Below are positions 53,638 to 64,000 of a stretch of DNA of 64,000 nt, piece after piece. This DNA comes from Mesocentrotus franciscanus. Taxonomy: Eukaryota > Echinodermata > Echinoidea > Camarodonta > Strongylocentrotidae. The position numbers were made by a program, and so were the translations under genes. The notes below the pieces were generated by a model. That model ran no database searches. It saw only the letters and a program-made list of their open reading frames with translations, and had not been told where the DNA came from. Location of the stretch: contig CP137672.1 in the NCBI GenBank assembly GCA_037976565.1, positions 18,066,335 to 18,130,334 of the forward strand. The letters run 5' to 3'. The first letter of the stretch is position 1, and each line of letters opens with the position of its first letter.

Positions 53638-55270
53638 GATGGATTCCTTATCACCAGGAAAGAGAGGAGATATTGGGAGTGTCCTTCAACGATGAAGATC
53701 AACCAAACAAAGACTACTATTCAAGTCCGATGCACGATGACCGTCCAAAGCGGGCAAAAGATGGTCAACTTCGACATGATCATGTGGTAGGTATGGCGAT
53801 GTTTCGACGTTAAAGGGGAGGGGTGGGGTATGTTGATTGATACATCTTATATGTTTATTTTCTTCAATAAATTCATTGTGATGTTGGGAATCAGTGAAAG
53901 ATGTCATTGTAAAATGTGGTATTCTATCAGTGGTTATAATATAAATATAATCATCTTTGACATTGAAAAAAAGGGGTAACGAGGTATGCCCCTAGACTGG
54001 CCGTTCGACCCTCTTGTATTTCTAAATTCTTAGGTTTGATCTGGTCGAAGGTCAGGTTCAGATAGTACAATAGACACCTGACATTAAATATTGACAAACT
54101 CGTCAATCTTATTTACTATGAGCTAACTTTAACTCTTCCAACTTGTGTGCCTACTCACGATCAGTCAAGACGCTGAATATCTCGAATATATTTGAATTGT
54201 GCATTCAAATAAAGTATTTGATACGGTGGGTACAAAATGAGTCATTTCTCTATCCCTCTATACCTTGATTCCTATTTTAGCAATGACATGAATCGTCATC
54301 TTGCAAGTTAAACACCATCCCAGACTTGGTCTTACTTCTTCCTCTTGATAGCCCTCCAAATTACCAGTGCATCTCAAATCATGCTGTTCCCCAATCATTT
54401 TTCTGCAGCCTTCATTCATTTCTTTATTAATTTTCTTCTGACTATACAGAGGATTATTGCACATAGATGAATCACAGACAATATTAATGCAAAAAAAAAA
54501 AATCATGCATAAAATTGTGTCCTTTCAAGATTACGAACTCCACCAGGGGTTTGGGTGTGTGTAATGTGAGTATACCTGACAGGGTGCTATCCTGGAAATA
54601 TATTTCGCCACTCCGTATCCCTTTATACAACTTAATCGAAGTGTTCAATGATAAATTGCTACGATTTTTGACCTTCACACAATTTAAAAATAAATTTAGG
54701 TAGGCCTCTGGCTCTTTTGGACAAAGTGAGCAAAAAATTTACTTCATAAAACCGAACTTTATTAGGTGTTCCTTTGTATATGTGACTCTGTGAAATATAG
54801 CATGAACTGAAATTCTCTCATTAGTCATTTTTAAATGCAATAACAATTTATTTTTTTAATTTCAAAAGAGAGACAAATAAATTAAGAATAAGCAAATATC
54901 TAGCTGAAATGACATGCCTTTTTTCTTAAAAACTTGAAAGTAAACTTGAAGCGTGGAAATGATGCCTATTTCAATACTGAAATCTTAATAAGACACAATT
55001 TGATAATGATAGCGATCTTTTAAGCACATGTATTTTAGTCATTCTTTGCATTGACATGTTACACAACTGATTTCGTCTGGTATTTACTGTGATAGACTGA
55101 TATTCATTATTTTCCTACTAACCAATATGATATATAAGAATCATGAGCAGACACTATGAGTGGCTTGTATTTAGTTTGAACGTGTATTTTGATCATTCCC
55201 ACAAGCATTAATCAATAGATTTAACAAATAAACAATTTTCCTACCCGATCCCGATTGTGCTGAATAGTAT
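53638..55270. other. 5' flank of gene C, no other gene seen
   Basis: A segment at 54533-54700 is repeated at 63841-64000 at nearly the same distance upstream of gene D. Otherwise AT-rich with short frames. Confidence 0.55.
54533..54700. repeat. Upstream block conserved between genes C and D
   Basis: GAACTCCACCAGGGGT, ATACCTGACAGGGTGCTATC and TTAATCGAAGTGTTCAAT recur at 63841-64000. It may be part of the C/D duplication or an independent repeat. Confidence 0.7.
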
Positions 55271-55303
55271 GCAAATATACCATGCACTGAAAGGCTATAG
55301 TTG

Positions 55304-55404
55304 AAATTATGGATCGAGGTGGTAGGAATAGCACTATTTTTTGAGGGGCGTAGCCCCGAAGAAAAAAGTGCTATTTCTGTCGCCGAGGAATCCATAATTT
55401 CACT
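55304..55404. repeat. Long hairpin
   Basis: Arms GAAATTATGGAT ... ATCCATAATTTC and AGGAATAGCACTATTTTTT ... AAAAAAGTGCTATTTCT around GGGGCGTAGCCCC. Confidence 0.75.
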
Positions 55405-55489
55405 TGTGGCTTGAAATAGTACATGATATATTTGTTTTATATTTTTCAAACCAACCTTTATGAAAATAATAATAACTAGACTTGAATTC

Positions 55490-56490
55490 GTCACATTGAC
55501 GAATTAGGTGATACGTATGCTAATGTTTTACATAATGAAGAATGCATTTCCACGATTTTACATTACGTTATAAAATGCTCCTCCCATTATGGTGCGTCAA
55601 TATGTCAATTTTCATCTATGTAGCCTTTTTCATTAGGGATCTATCTAGTGATTTAACCAATAGTCCACAATATTCCTCATAGACTTTACATGCAAAGCTG
55701 ACAAACGGCCTTGGCATTTAGTCGCAATTTCGACTTTCAATTGAAAATTAAGACATGATTACTACATCTGATTGAAAAAGAAATGTATGGCTTCTGATAG
55801 GCCATAGTCCCAGCTATAACATACCAAGATTTAGGAGAAAATAGAGCAAAAATAAGCGAGATACTGCTCAAAGAACAATGTCATGTAAATTCATGATGTG
55901 AACGAAATTCACCTTCCATAGGCATAACACGCAAATTAAGAAAATTCTGACATGTCGCATTTTAATCGAAATTTTCAATATAATGACGTCATGAAAATGA
56001 AAACTGGTGAACATTGATCTTGTAGAGAATTATCTCAGCTTCAACATATTAAAATTAAGAATAAAGACGATCAATACTTATAGAGATAAACTCAATTTCC
56101 CATAAATGTGCTGACGTCATAATATGCAAATTCGTATTTTGAGTTCCAAGGCCATTATGATGACGTCAAGATGTACTTAATAGCCAAATGAGACATGAAA
56201 TCATATTTCTGACTCATACTCTTTCCAAATATGGAAACAAAATTGGCGATTGGGGATTATTTTAAAAATGCTCAAAATGGCGTCACGATGACTTTGAGTC
56301 ACTGAAAAGTAACGCAGTTATGAGTTAGACCGGGCTGTATTATACGACAAGTTTCATGACAATGGTCTATTCATTCTTGAGATATACTGCGAACAAGTTT
56401 GAGGAAGAATAAATAAATAAATAAATAATACAAATCTTGACGAAATCAATAGGTGATACGTATAACTACGTACGTATCACCTAATAATAA
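55490..56490. repeat. Dispersed repeat element ending in TAGGTGATACGTA
   Basis: Left AATTAGGTGATACGTATG, right ATAGGTGATACGTATAAC followed by its complement ACGTATCACCTA. The middle is the reverse copy of 41607-41890. Confidence 0.6.
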
Positions 56491-56494
56491 TAAT

Positions 56495-58030
56495 AATTTC
56501 TGTCACCTAGGAATTTACAAATTCAAGACCGAAAGCTGGTGCTATACAAGTACTGCAGTAGTGTAGTCCAGTTACTGCGGCTCAGCGTAAATTGTACAGC
56601 GTGAGCGCCGTGACACAGCGGGAGTTGGCCGCTGGAGGCATTTGAAACCAAGTACGCTCGCTAAATGCATGCACAGTAGTGCCTTGGAAGGAAGTATCTA
56701 TGACGTCATCCATGATATAGTGCATGGCGTCACGGTATAGTACTATTTTCCTTATCGGTAATATCCTAGCAATGATATGTTTGGTCACATGATGCTATGT
56801 TGACCAATCACTGAACAGGATTTCATTCATCAACAATATAAAATATTAAATTCTCCCTTTCAACATTTTGCCTTAACTCTTATCGTGCCAAGAACACCGT
56901 TCTGTGCATGCGCTGGCGTGCCACGCTCACATAATCGGGTTTCTGGTCGCTTGCCATGCACACATAAACTCTCATTCGCTCGCGTGCCACGTACACATTT
57001 TCGTGCAGAAGTACACACGCTAATTGTTTATGCCTATTGTGCGATGCGCATTGCGTGCACACATGAAAGCTTATTGTATCTGTGTAGAGGGTTTATTGTT
57101 GTTTCGAATTTGCGTGCTTCACTTATACCGTTACATTGGATTTTCTTGAGAAAATTGCGATATTTTATCAAATTTGTCAGTTTTTATCATGGCTCCTAAG
57201 ATTTTGTGCAGGAAATGAGACGACGGGTTGGTTTGACAACTCACTGATAGTGCTTATTTACTTTAGAAAAATTACAAATGCATGAAATGATATTGGTATC
57301 TACGGAAAGAGGGTTAAATTTCCTACAACTTTAATGTACAATTTTTCTTTATACAACGTACGGATGAGAAGTTATAATGGATCAAACATAGTAACAATTT
57401 AAACTACACGCACTTGAACCAACACTAAAACAAACTTGGCACAGAGGGGATTAGTGGCTGGCACAATAGGGATTAGCACTGTGGCACTGGGTGCATTGCA
57501 TGGGGGCAGCTTAAGAGTTAAGTTTCACCATCAGGATACTCTTATTCACTTCAGTCATGGTATAATTGCTCCAGTATGTGTGTTCGAAGTATCACAAATA
57601 TTGTAAAATTCCAAAAGAAAGGAAGCCACCTTTTTTTGTTCCCGTCATTAATTTTTTGTTAATAATTATTTTAGTTAACGGATGACACACTTGCAAGTGA
57701 AATATATGTTATTACCTTGCTTAATATCGTACTGATTTTTGAATGCTATACAAGCTTTCTTTAAATGGAGACTAATACATTTTAATTATGTGTCGGACAC
57801 AACTTCGGAAAACCGCTAACAAGCAAATACTTCGAAAGCAGCGAATACTAAACAGTGAATACGAGCCCTCATCGTTGAATGTCATGCAGTGTGTACAAAA
57901 GGCATTAGGAAAATCAACTAACTATTAACAAAAAAATAATACTGTACAAGGATATATTTATTTCAAATTTTTCGAAGTATTTGCCCGTAAGTGATTTTCC
58001 GAAGTTGTGGTTGACTGGCTGAGGAATCAG
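56495..58030. other. No gene seen
   Basis: Intergenic sequence between C and D. A 104-codon frame at 56885-57199 has no recognised domain and low-complexity Cys/Arg bias. Confidence 0.5.
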
Positions 58031-58034
58031 GAAT

Positions 58035-58182
58035 CTATGTTTTGTAGTTGGCCTTATGTTCATACAAGACTGTGTGGACTTCATCAAACATAGGATTCAG
58101 GCGATTTTTCGCGCGATCTACGAAGGCCTTGAGTTTGGGTCGGCCCTCTGTTTACATCTCGTCCATTTATAGTATTCTGCAT
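58035..58182 (-). pseudogene. GSTT pseudogene D exon 5 (frameshifted)
   Basis: Starts MQNTINGRDV. One extra A (T on the plus strand, 58150-58153) then shifts the frame. Ignoring it, the reading resumes as LKAFVDRAKNRLNPMFDEVH and ends YEHKANYKT with TAG at 58037-58035. Without correction it soon meets a stop. Confidence 0.85.
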
Positions 58183-58841
58183 CTGATCAGTGAAATATCA
58201 AACAGAGAAATATTTGTAATAATTTTCATGCTAGTTCATATCTTAATACGAGGGACACTTATTTAGTATGTTTAATGTAACAGCAAAAGGTAGTGATTAA
58301 TTGTTCTTTAGACAGTATGTTTTAAAGTGTGACTATCTCAAGATATATCAAACTCGGTTCTACCGTCGAAATGACCTTGGAATATAGACCCTCGAAAATA
58401 GGTGATATTTGAACTATGACTTAAGAAGATTAATAACTATGATCTGTAGATCTGCTGCAAACCTATGGATAGGAAAAACGAGTGTCAAAGTATTGATCCT
58501 GCAATGTATAGAGGAGGAAATTATTTCCGCCAAACAAGTTTCGAATGGGGACTATAAAATGGGCTTCCCGTGTATGTGGGCGGGCGTGTGTGTGCGATTG
58601 TGTGCCTGTGTTTGTGTAAGTAATTTAATGTTTTTCTTCTGTTATTTCTTGATCGATTCTGATTCTGATTATTTCAATCTGGCGGCTACATAAGGCGGTC
58701 AAATACCTACACAGAATTATAAAGGAATTAGGTCTATGCTAACGAAATTGATGGAAATATATTTTTATTCGCGAGAAAAAGCTTCTTTTCCACCATTTCT
58801 TGTCCAATGTTTATTTCTTTATTTTATATCTGATAGAGGCA

Positions 58842-59114
58842 GGGGCGGATCCAGCCGGCAGCAAGGGAGGGGGCCTAAAAAGGGGCCCACTTCGTGCGAA
58901 AATTTGAAAATCGTGCCGGCCGATTTTTCGTGGGGGTAGTGAGCACAATTTTTTTCTTTACGGAAAGGGTTATTTTTCCACTGCCACCCCTTGGGTGCCA
59001 GAGGAGGGGGCCCATCTTCTTTTTCTTTTAAAGGGTGTTTTTACCTGTTTTTTTTTGCTAGGGGAGGGGGCCCGGGCCCCCTGGGCCCCCTCCCTGGATC
59101 CGCCACTGGATAGA
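58842..59114. mobile_element. MITE with CAGGGGCGGATCCAG ends, gene D intron 4
   Basis: Left CAGGGGCGGATCCAGCCGG, right CCCTGGATCCGCCACTGG are inverted, with G-run blocks inside. A related end occurs at about 20565. Confidence 0.7.
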
Positions 59115-59272
59115 GGGCCTAAATTATGCAATTCATCATCATAAAACATGCATTAACGTCATCATATGGGCCTACCCTCCCGGCTTGGACGGTACTAAGC
59201 ACCGCGTGTATTTACTTATTTATTTGTTTGTTGGTTTTCATTCTACGTCAAGTCAGACTCTATTTTCCATAC

Positions 59273-59446
59273 CTCGGAAACAGCGAACACGTCAGCAACG
59301 GAGATGTCATCTCCAGCCAACCAATCGTTATCCTGCAAGAAAGCATTATCTAGCTTATCTAGCTGTTTTGTTAGGTTTTCGGTGTCTGTCTTTAACATTT
59401 CCTCTGAAGCATGCTTCTTTCCTCCCGAAAACAACGGGACGAGGAC
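59273..59446 (-). pseudogene. GSTT pseudogene D exon 4
   Basis: 174 nt, 58 codons, open. VLVPLFSGGKKHASEEMLKT starts it and SVADVFAVSE ends it. The S-x-x-D box is present. Borders gatag and GAG|gtatgg. Confidence 0.87.
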
Positions 59447-59512
59447 CTATCAGGGAATAAATTGATATAATGATAATTGATATAATATATCAGCGTTTTC
59501 ATCTGGCGTTTA

Positions 59513-59534
59513 ATATATATATATATATATATAT
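59513..59534. repeat. TA dinucleotide repeat
   Basis: About eleven TA units in the gap where gene D exon 3 should be. Confidence 0.9.
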
Positions 59535-60231
59535 CCAGGATTGTATGGAAATGGAGGGGGAGGAGAGTGGGGATCGAAAAGTTTTCAACACTAATTTTCC
59601 CCAAGAATCCGGTTTAGGCATTCATCAAGCCCTTCCTAGGTCCAGGGAGGGGAGGATGGGGCTCTATCGAACAAATTTCTGGAACCCCGTCGGCCCTCCC
59701 AACATGCCAAAGGTCAATGGGGAAAGTGGTGAACTATTGCCCCCTTTTTTGTTTTAATAGGGGTGGTGCGAAGGAATTTAAGCCTCATGCCGTTGATCCT
59801 CCTATTGTACCAATGAAAATGACTGAAAGCAATGTACTGTTCGAACGAATTGTCATATGTCAAATATTCCTTCACATTTATCGCGACACTGAATCATTTT
59901 CCTTTTCTATAAGCATTACGAAAAATGTTATCAATGCCGGATGAAAGGCAGCGTAGAAAACTTTCCATTACCCCCTCCCCTATTAGCTGATTATTTCCTT
60001 ATTTCGTTTGATATGTTTCTTTCCATTACACATTCTATCTATGAGAATTTGTCAATTCATTAGATATTCAATCCATCAAGAGTAACGAGTTTGTAAAATC
60101 GCGATATCTGTACGTACATGTATAGTAAATGGGATTAAATTTCTAGTTCATTGACATTCCGCGTAAACATCGCACAACAGGACAACAATAACGATATCTG
60201 GAACACACAAAAGCGAAATAAAACAGCTTAC

Positions 60232-60319
60232 GTTTCCCCCGTGCCAAAGTCTCCATCTTGAATGGCCGGTACTGTGCAGAGAGGAGTGATCTTCAAAAAA
60301 TCAGGTTTTTTGTGATTTC
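60232..60319 (-). pseudogene. GSTT pseudogene D exon 2
   Basis: 88 nt, open. Begins GNHKKPDFLKITPLCTVPAI and ends GDFGTGE. It has His40 and Val54-Pro55. Borders ttaag and AC|gtaagc. It is intact on its own, but the exon 3 it should join is absent. Confidence 0.87.
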
Positions 60320-61194
60320 CTTAAAAGAAGCAAAATAAATAAATATAAAACAAATAAACTATTAAGTAAATGAAAAGTAAATAAACAAGTCAGTAGGTAG
60401 ATAAATAGATGAATAAATAAATAATTAATTACATTAATAAAAAATACCATCAAATTAGGGTATATTTCACTGTTCGTTCAAATCATGTTTTGTATATTGG
60501 TGACGATACTCATAAAAAAGTAAACTGTATGAAATATAATGTTCTTGGTAAATATAAGAATTACTACTTTAATAACTAACGTTAAAGTTCCCTTTAAATT
60601 AAAAATAAATCACTAATATCTTTTCCACAATCGGCTACCTCTCAACTTATATTTCAATTTATTCAGATATTCATATTAAGGAAGGGGTCCGGAATGAGCT
60701 ATTAAAAACTAATAACAGGTTGAATATTAATATAAAGAACAAACATATTGGGATATTGTATTTGTTTGTAGTCTAGTTTCCCACTGCAAATCTTCAATAT
60801 TGACACACTGTCTGATGGGATAGATAGTCAGCGACGTGTAGAATGAGTGGACAGGCACAAACTAGCATCGTTCTCACTCTAATGTTCTCAAACTTTTAAC
60901 CCTTTAACTGTGCTCGAAAAAGCTTACAGACCCTATCCGATGAAAATACAACTTGATATAAATGAAAACTGAATGAATACACATATAAAGGAATAAAAAG
61001 TATTTACCCTTTCATTATTGCACAAAAGCAAATTAAAACCTCATTTTCGCACCTCTCCAAATTACGGGTCAACAGGGGTCAAATTTGCCGAAGTTACAGT
61101 GACGACATAACATGTGGACCCGACCGGTTCACCTTTATAGCTGAGGCGATGAGCCGTGCTTAATTAATGCAAAGTCATTGTGAATATGCGTACT

Positions 61195-61420
61195 CCACAT
61201 AAGATGATGTCATCAAGTCGATAGCAAGACTTTAGGTCGACAACTTCCGATTTTCAAAGCTTTAGACTTTTAGTTTTCAGAGAGCTGATACTCCTCTGAC
61301 AGACACTAAAATGGCATATAATTAATATTATTGTAATGTATGGCTTATAAGCTTTCCGTTGATATATAGTTCATCCATTTCATTTTTCAATTCGGATATG
61401 GTCTTTAAGCTTTATCAAAA
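61195..61420 (-). repeat. Inverted diverged copy of 7960-8180
   Basis: Reverse complement shares GACCATATCCGAA(C/T)TGAAAA, GAGTATCAGCTCTCTGAAAA and TATCGACTTGATGACATCAT with gene A intron 1. It lies in gene D intron 1. Confidence 0.75.
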
Positions 61421-61714
61421 TGAATTTATTTACAATTATTTCATGCCAGGCTTTAATTATTCACCACAACTCGATCTATAACACTGCACATAATGGCCGT
61501 TATCTCGGATTGCTTTGTGATAGTATTATGACAATTTTAATTACTGCAATTATTTTTTGGTACAATGACTTTTCCAATACGCTAATCTGAATCTTCATCA
61601 GGACCAGACTATTCAACTTTTTTTTGAAGAAAAAAAAAGGAAAATGCGTAGGCTATTCGTTCGAGGACGTTTTAAATTCAGATTTTCGTCATGAAGTGCT
61701 GAACAAAACAGACG

Positions 61715-61912
61715 TTGCTTCCTCGTAATAACCAATATTTCATTTCCTCTAGTAAAACGATTTTCTTTATAGTATCTCTGAGAAAAAAGACGTGTTTTTT
61801 TATAGACCGAGCCTTCTCAGCTTTTGCCCGTGGCCAGCGTTTGTGGAATCAGTTATCAATCATATACCAGTCCCTTGCAAAATTGAAATTTGAAAGGGGC
61901 CCTTTATAAAGC
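61715..61912 (+). pseudogene. Possible remnant of a non-LTR pol C-terminus
   Basis: The frame contains DRAFSAFARGQRLWNQLS, which resembles the RAFS-x-AAPxLWNxLP motif near the end of CR1/L2-like proteins. Short and diverged. Confidence 0.35.
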
Positions 61913-62854
61913 GTAAAGTACTAACTGCAGCATTTTGCAGCTTCTTGCCTTTCTTCCTGTTATAAATTGTTTCACAGAGCTCGTCAAAATATTTTTACCA
62001 ACTAGATGATGGATATGTCGTACTATCATTATTATAACTCGAAATTCAACTTTAAACTACTGATGGTCCCCCTCAAGAAAAATGTCCAGAGTTGAATGCT
62101 AGATTGGAGAAAGGAGTGTCGAAATCCAGAAAGCAAATATTATATCAAGTATAAATATGATATTTGCTAATATTCTGGAACAGAACCTTCAAGAGTTTTG
62201 AAAGCGCTTAGAATTGTAAATATGTGTGAATCTATGTCAATGTGGTTGCTTTCTTGCTTCAGACAATTTTAACCCAAGGCTTGCAAAGGTTTTTTTTCTC
62301 CAGACATATGATGAATCTTAACCTACGGTCTATTGATTAGCATGTGGTACTGAGTCATGGGGTAGCGAGTAGCATCCCCAGTCGAGAATCCGCCTCATAA
62401 TATGAGGGAATGAATATAAACAATCAGATACAAAATATTTCTTACACATACTAAGAATGAATTGAATATAAACTCGCCATTTAATCATGGCATACCTAAT
62501 AAGAAACCGATGTTCAATTATGATGTAAGCTTTTTTTGAGCAGATTCGCATGCCTTAACCTTTTCTTCGTCACAGGTGCCGATCGGCCCAAAAGCAATAG
62601 AAATTGATTAACGAAAAAATTGCTCTGTGCGAAACAACTATTTTGCTTTCCAAAATTTATCCATGTTCAGTTTTGATTGGCCATATGACAACCCCTTTAA
62701 ACCATGCATAGGCAAATGTTACACTGCATGGAAACATTTGGGTAGTTACGAATCCCTAGGTATAATTTTACCCCATGATAAATGCAATGTGGCAAAGTGA
62801 AATTATGGCATTAACATGATATTTCTATTACAAAAAGACGATTGACTGGCTTAC

Positions 62855-62966
62855 CATCTCTCAGATTTACTATTTAAATTTCAAACGGAATCTTGGTGTT
62901 CTTGAGAAAGAGGATGAGGGCCCGGCAAGGCTGGGAGAGCATATTAACGTAAACCTTGATAACCAT
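62855..62966 (-). pseudogene. GSTT pseudogene D exon 1 (in-frame stop)
   Basis: 112 nt with ATG at 62966-62964 and a normal donor, ATG|gtaagc. Residues 1-29 match gene C apart from Val3 to Ile and Asp8 to Asn. Codon 31 is TAA, where gene C has GTA. Confidence 0.88.
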
Positions 62967-64000
62967 GATGAATTCCTTTGGTCAGAAGTAGACCTAGAGA
63001 CAGTGTGCCCTTCAACAATGATGATCTATCCAGAGGTAACCACTGTACAGGTCGGAGGCAATATGACGATTGACAGACAGGTCACGTGATTGACCGAACT
63101 TTGTCCTGAAAGTCTAGTAGGTAAAACGGTGATTTCGAAATAAATGAGAGGATTGTTGACAATATTTTTTCCACTATTTAATGCATTGATTTATTTCGTA
63201 AATTTGATTTTGATGTTGGGTTCTGTTAAAAAAAAATTGTATTTTCATTTATCGGTAACAATTACATTAATCATGGAATAAATGTGTAGATGTATGTAGT
63301 AGATGGTACATGAAAGAAAATGACAACTAAATGATGTCAAGCCCGTGAGTCTTAACAGATAAGAGACGAAAAAAAGGTGTAATACTCATCATATCTATTA
63401 CGCTGCTCTATGAGACAGTTAACAACTTTATGTATATACGCTGAGTTTGTAATATTTTTAGCAAACAAAAGCAAAGCAATTGCATATCGTCCCACCATTC
63501 ATGTCATTAGGAAATATTTAATGTGAATACAAAATATAATCAATTTGTAATGGTTCTTAAACTTCTTTACTAGTATAACGAATAGCATGGATAGTGAGAG
63601 GGCACAAAAAGGATAACACTCATAACGGTTAAGAATATCTATTAAAAGGCTGCTCTAACAGATAGTTAACAACTATATTTATATACGCTGTATAATTCTT
63701 AGGTGTTAACTGGCCAAGGGCAGGTTCAAACATCAGATTCGTCTAATGGCTCCTTTCTCTATCCTTGAAGCCGTCTTTATTCTACGTTTTTCCTGTCAAT
63801 TCTGTCTACGTTGCATGCATAAAATACTTTCCTCTCAATATAACGAACTCCACCAGGGGTATGGTTGTGTAATGTGAATATACCTGACAGGGTGCTATCA
63901 TAAAAATATATCTCGCCACTCCATATCCCTTTATTCAAATTAATCGAAGTGTTCAATAATAAATTGCCATAATTTGTCGACCTTCACGCAATTAAAAAAA
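62967..64000. other. 5' flank of gene D, no other gene seen
   Basis: AT-rich. The first 80 bp or so resembles the flank of gene C, and 63841-64000 matches 54533-54700. Confidence 0.5.

Larger units (their letters stand above)
58035..62966 (-). pseudogene. Theta-class GST pseudogene, gene D
   Basis: Recognisable exon 1 (62966-62855), exon 2 (60319-60232), exon 4 (59446-59273) and exon 5 (58182-58035), with normal splice sites. There are three disabling changes: an in-frame TAA at codon 31 of exon 1 (62876-62874), no exon 3 anywhere between 59447 and 60231, and one extra base in exon 5 near 58150-58153. It is closest to gene C ([20 protein letters not shown] is shared) and lies directly upstream of it, so the two come from a tandem duplication. 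The flank from about 870 to 1050 bp upstream of both ATGs is also alike. Three independent lesions make an assembly error an unlikely explanation. Confidence 0.88.

Noticed and set aside
56885..57199. 104-codon plus-strand frame
   Set aside because: Overlaps a similar-length frame on the other strand, no domain, no splice signals.
59447..60231. Exon 3 of gene D
   Set aside because: The gap was read on the minus strand for VAI-RYL, WYPKD and RARVDEY codons and none were found.

Overview
The window is eukaryotic genomic DNA from a marine invertebrate, most likely an echinoderm (inferred, not proven). It is AT-rich and intron-rich, full of microsatellites, short inverted-repeat elements and decayed non-LTR retrotransposons. 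No prokaryotic gene organisation is present. The only host genes recognised are four theta-class glutathione S-transferase (GSTT) genes, all on the minus strand in head-to-tail order. Each was rebuilt from exons bounded by AG/GT sites. In every complete exon the lengths are 112, 88, 157, about 150-174 and about 135-150 nt, the five-exon pattern known for vertebrate GSTT1.

Layout from right to left, in transcription order. Gene D (62966-58035) is dead: a stop in exon 1, no exon 3, and a frameshift in exon 5. Gene C (53637-47398) reads open for 220 codons, but its stop codon lies in what looks like a transposon end. Gene B (40123-26156) reads open for 219 codons. Gene A (8786-648) would encode 224 residues but has lost one base in exon 3. 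C and D form one subfamily and A and B another. A and B also share introns and flanks, so they come from a duplication of a whole gene block. Comparing the two copies exposes later insertions as filled and empty sites.

Spaces between and inside the genes are mostly mobile DNA. Intron 1 of gene B has grown to 8.9 kb, against 2.9 kb in A. Its main addition is a 4.1-kb element (35822-39960) with terminal inverted repeats. That element holds a decayed integrase-core (DDE) gene, a retrotransposon fragment and a tandem array carrying nuclear-receptor-type half-sites. Between A and B lie a 1.7-kb element with iterated ends (8955-10692), a 2.3-kb foldback element (12043-14371), GC-rich tandem repeats (15.8-16.7 kb), pyrimidine-rich repeats (17.0-17.6 kb), and non-LTR retrotransposon remains with ORF1, endonuclease and RT parts (17.64-19.78 kb and 21.65-22.61 kb).

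The points most worth a second look are the integrase-bearing element, the tandem arrays that copy the intron 2/exon 3 splice acceptor in both A and B, the DR1-like array in gene B intron 1, and the replacement of the theta-class G-site Ser67 by Met in A and B.
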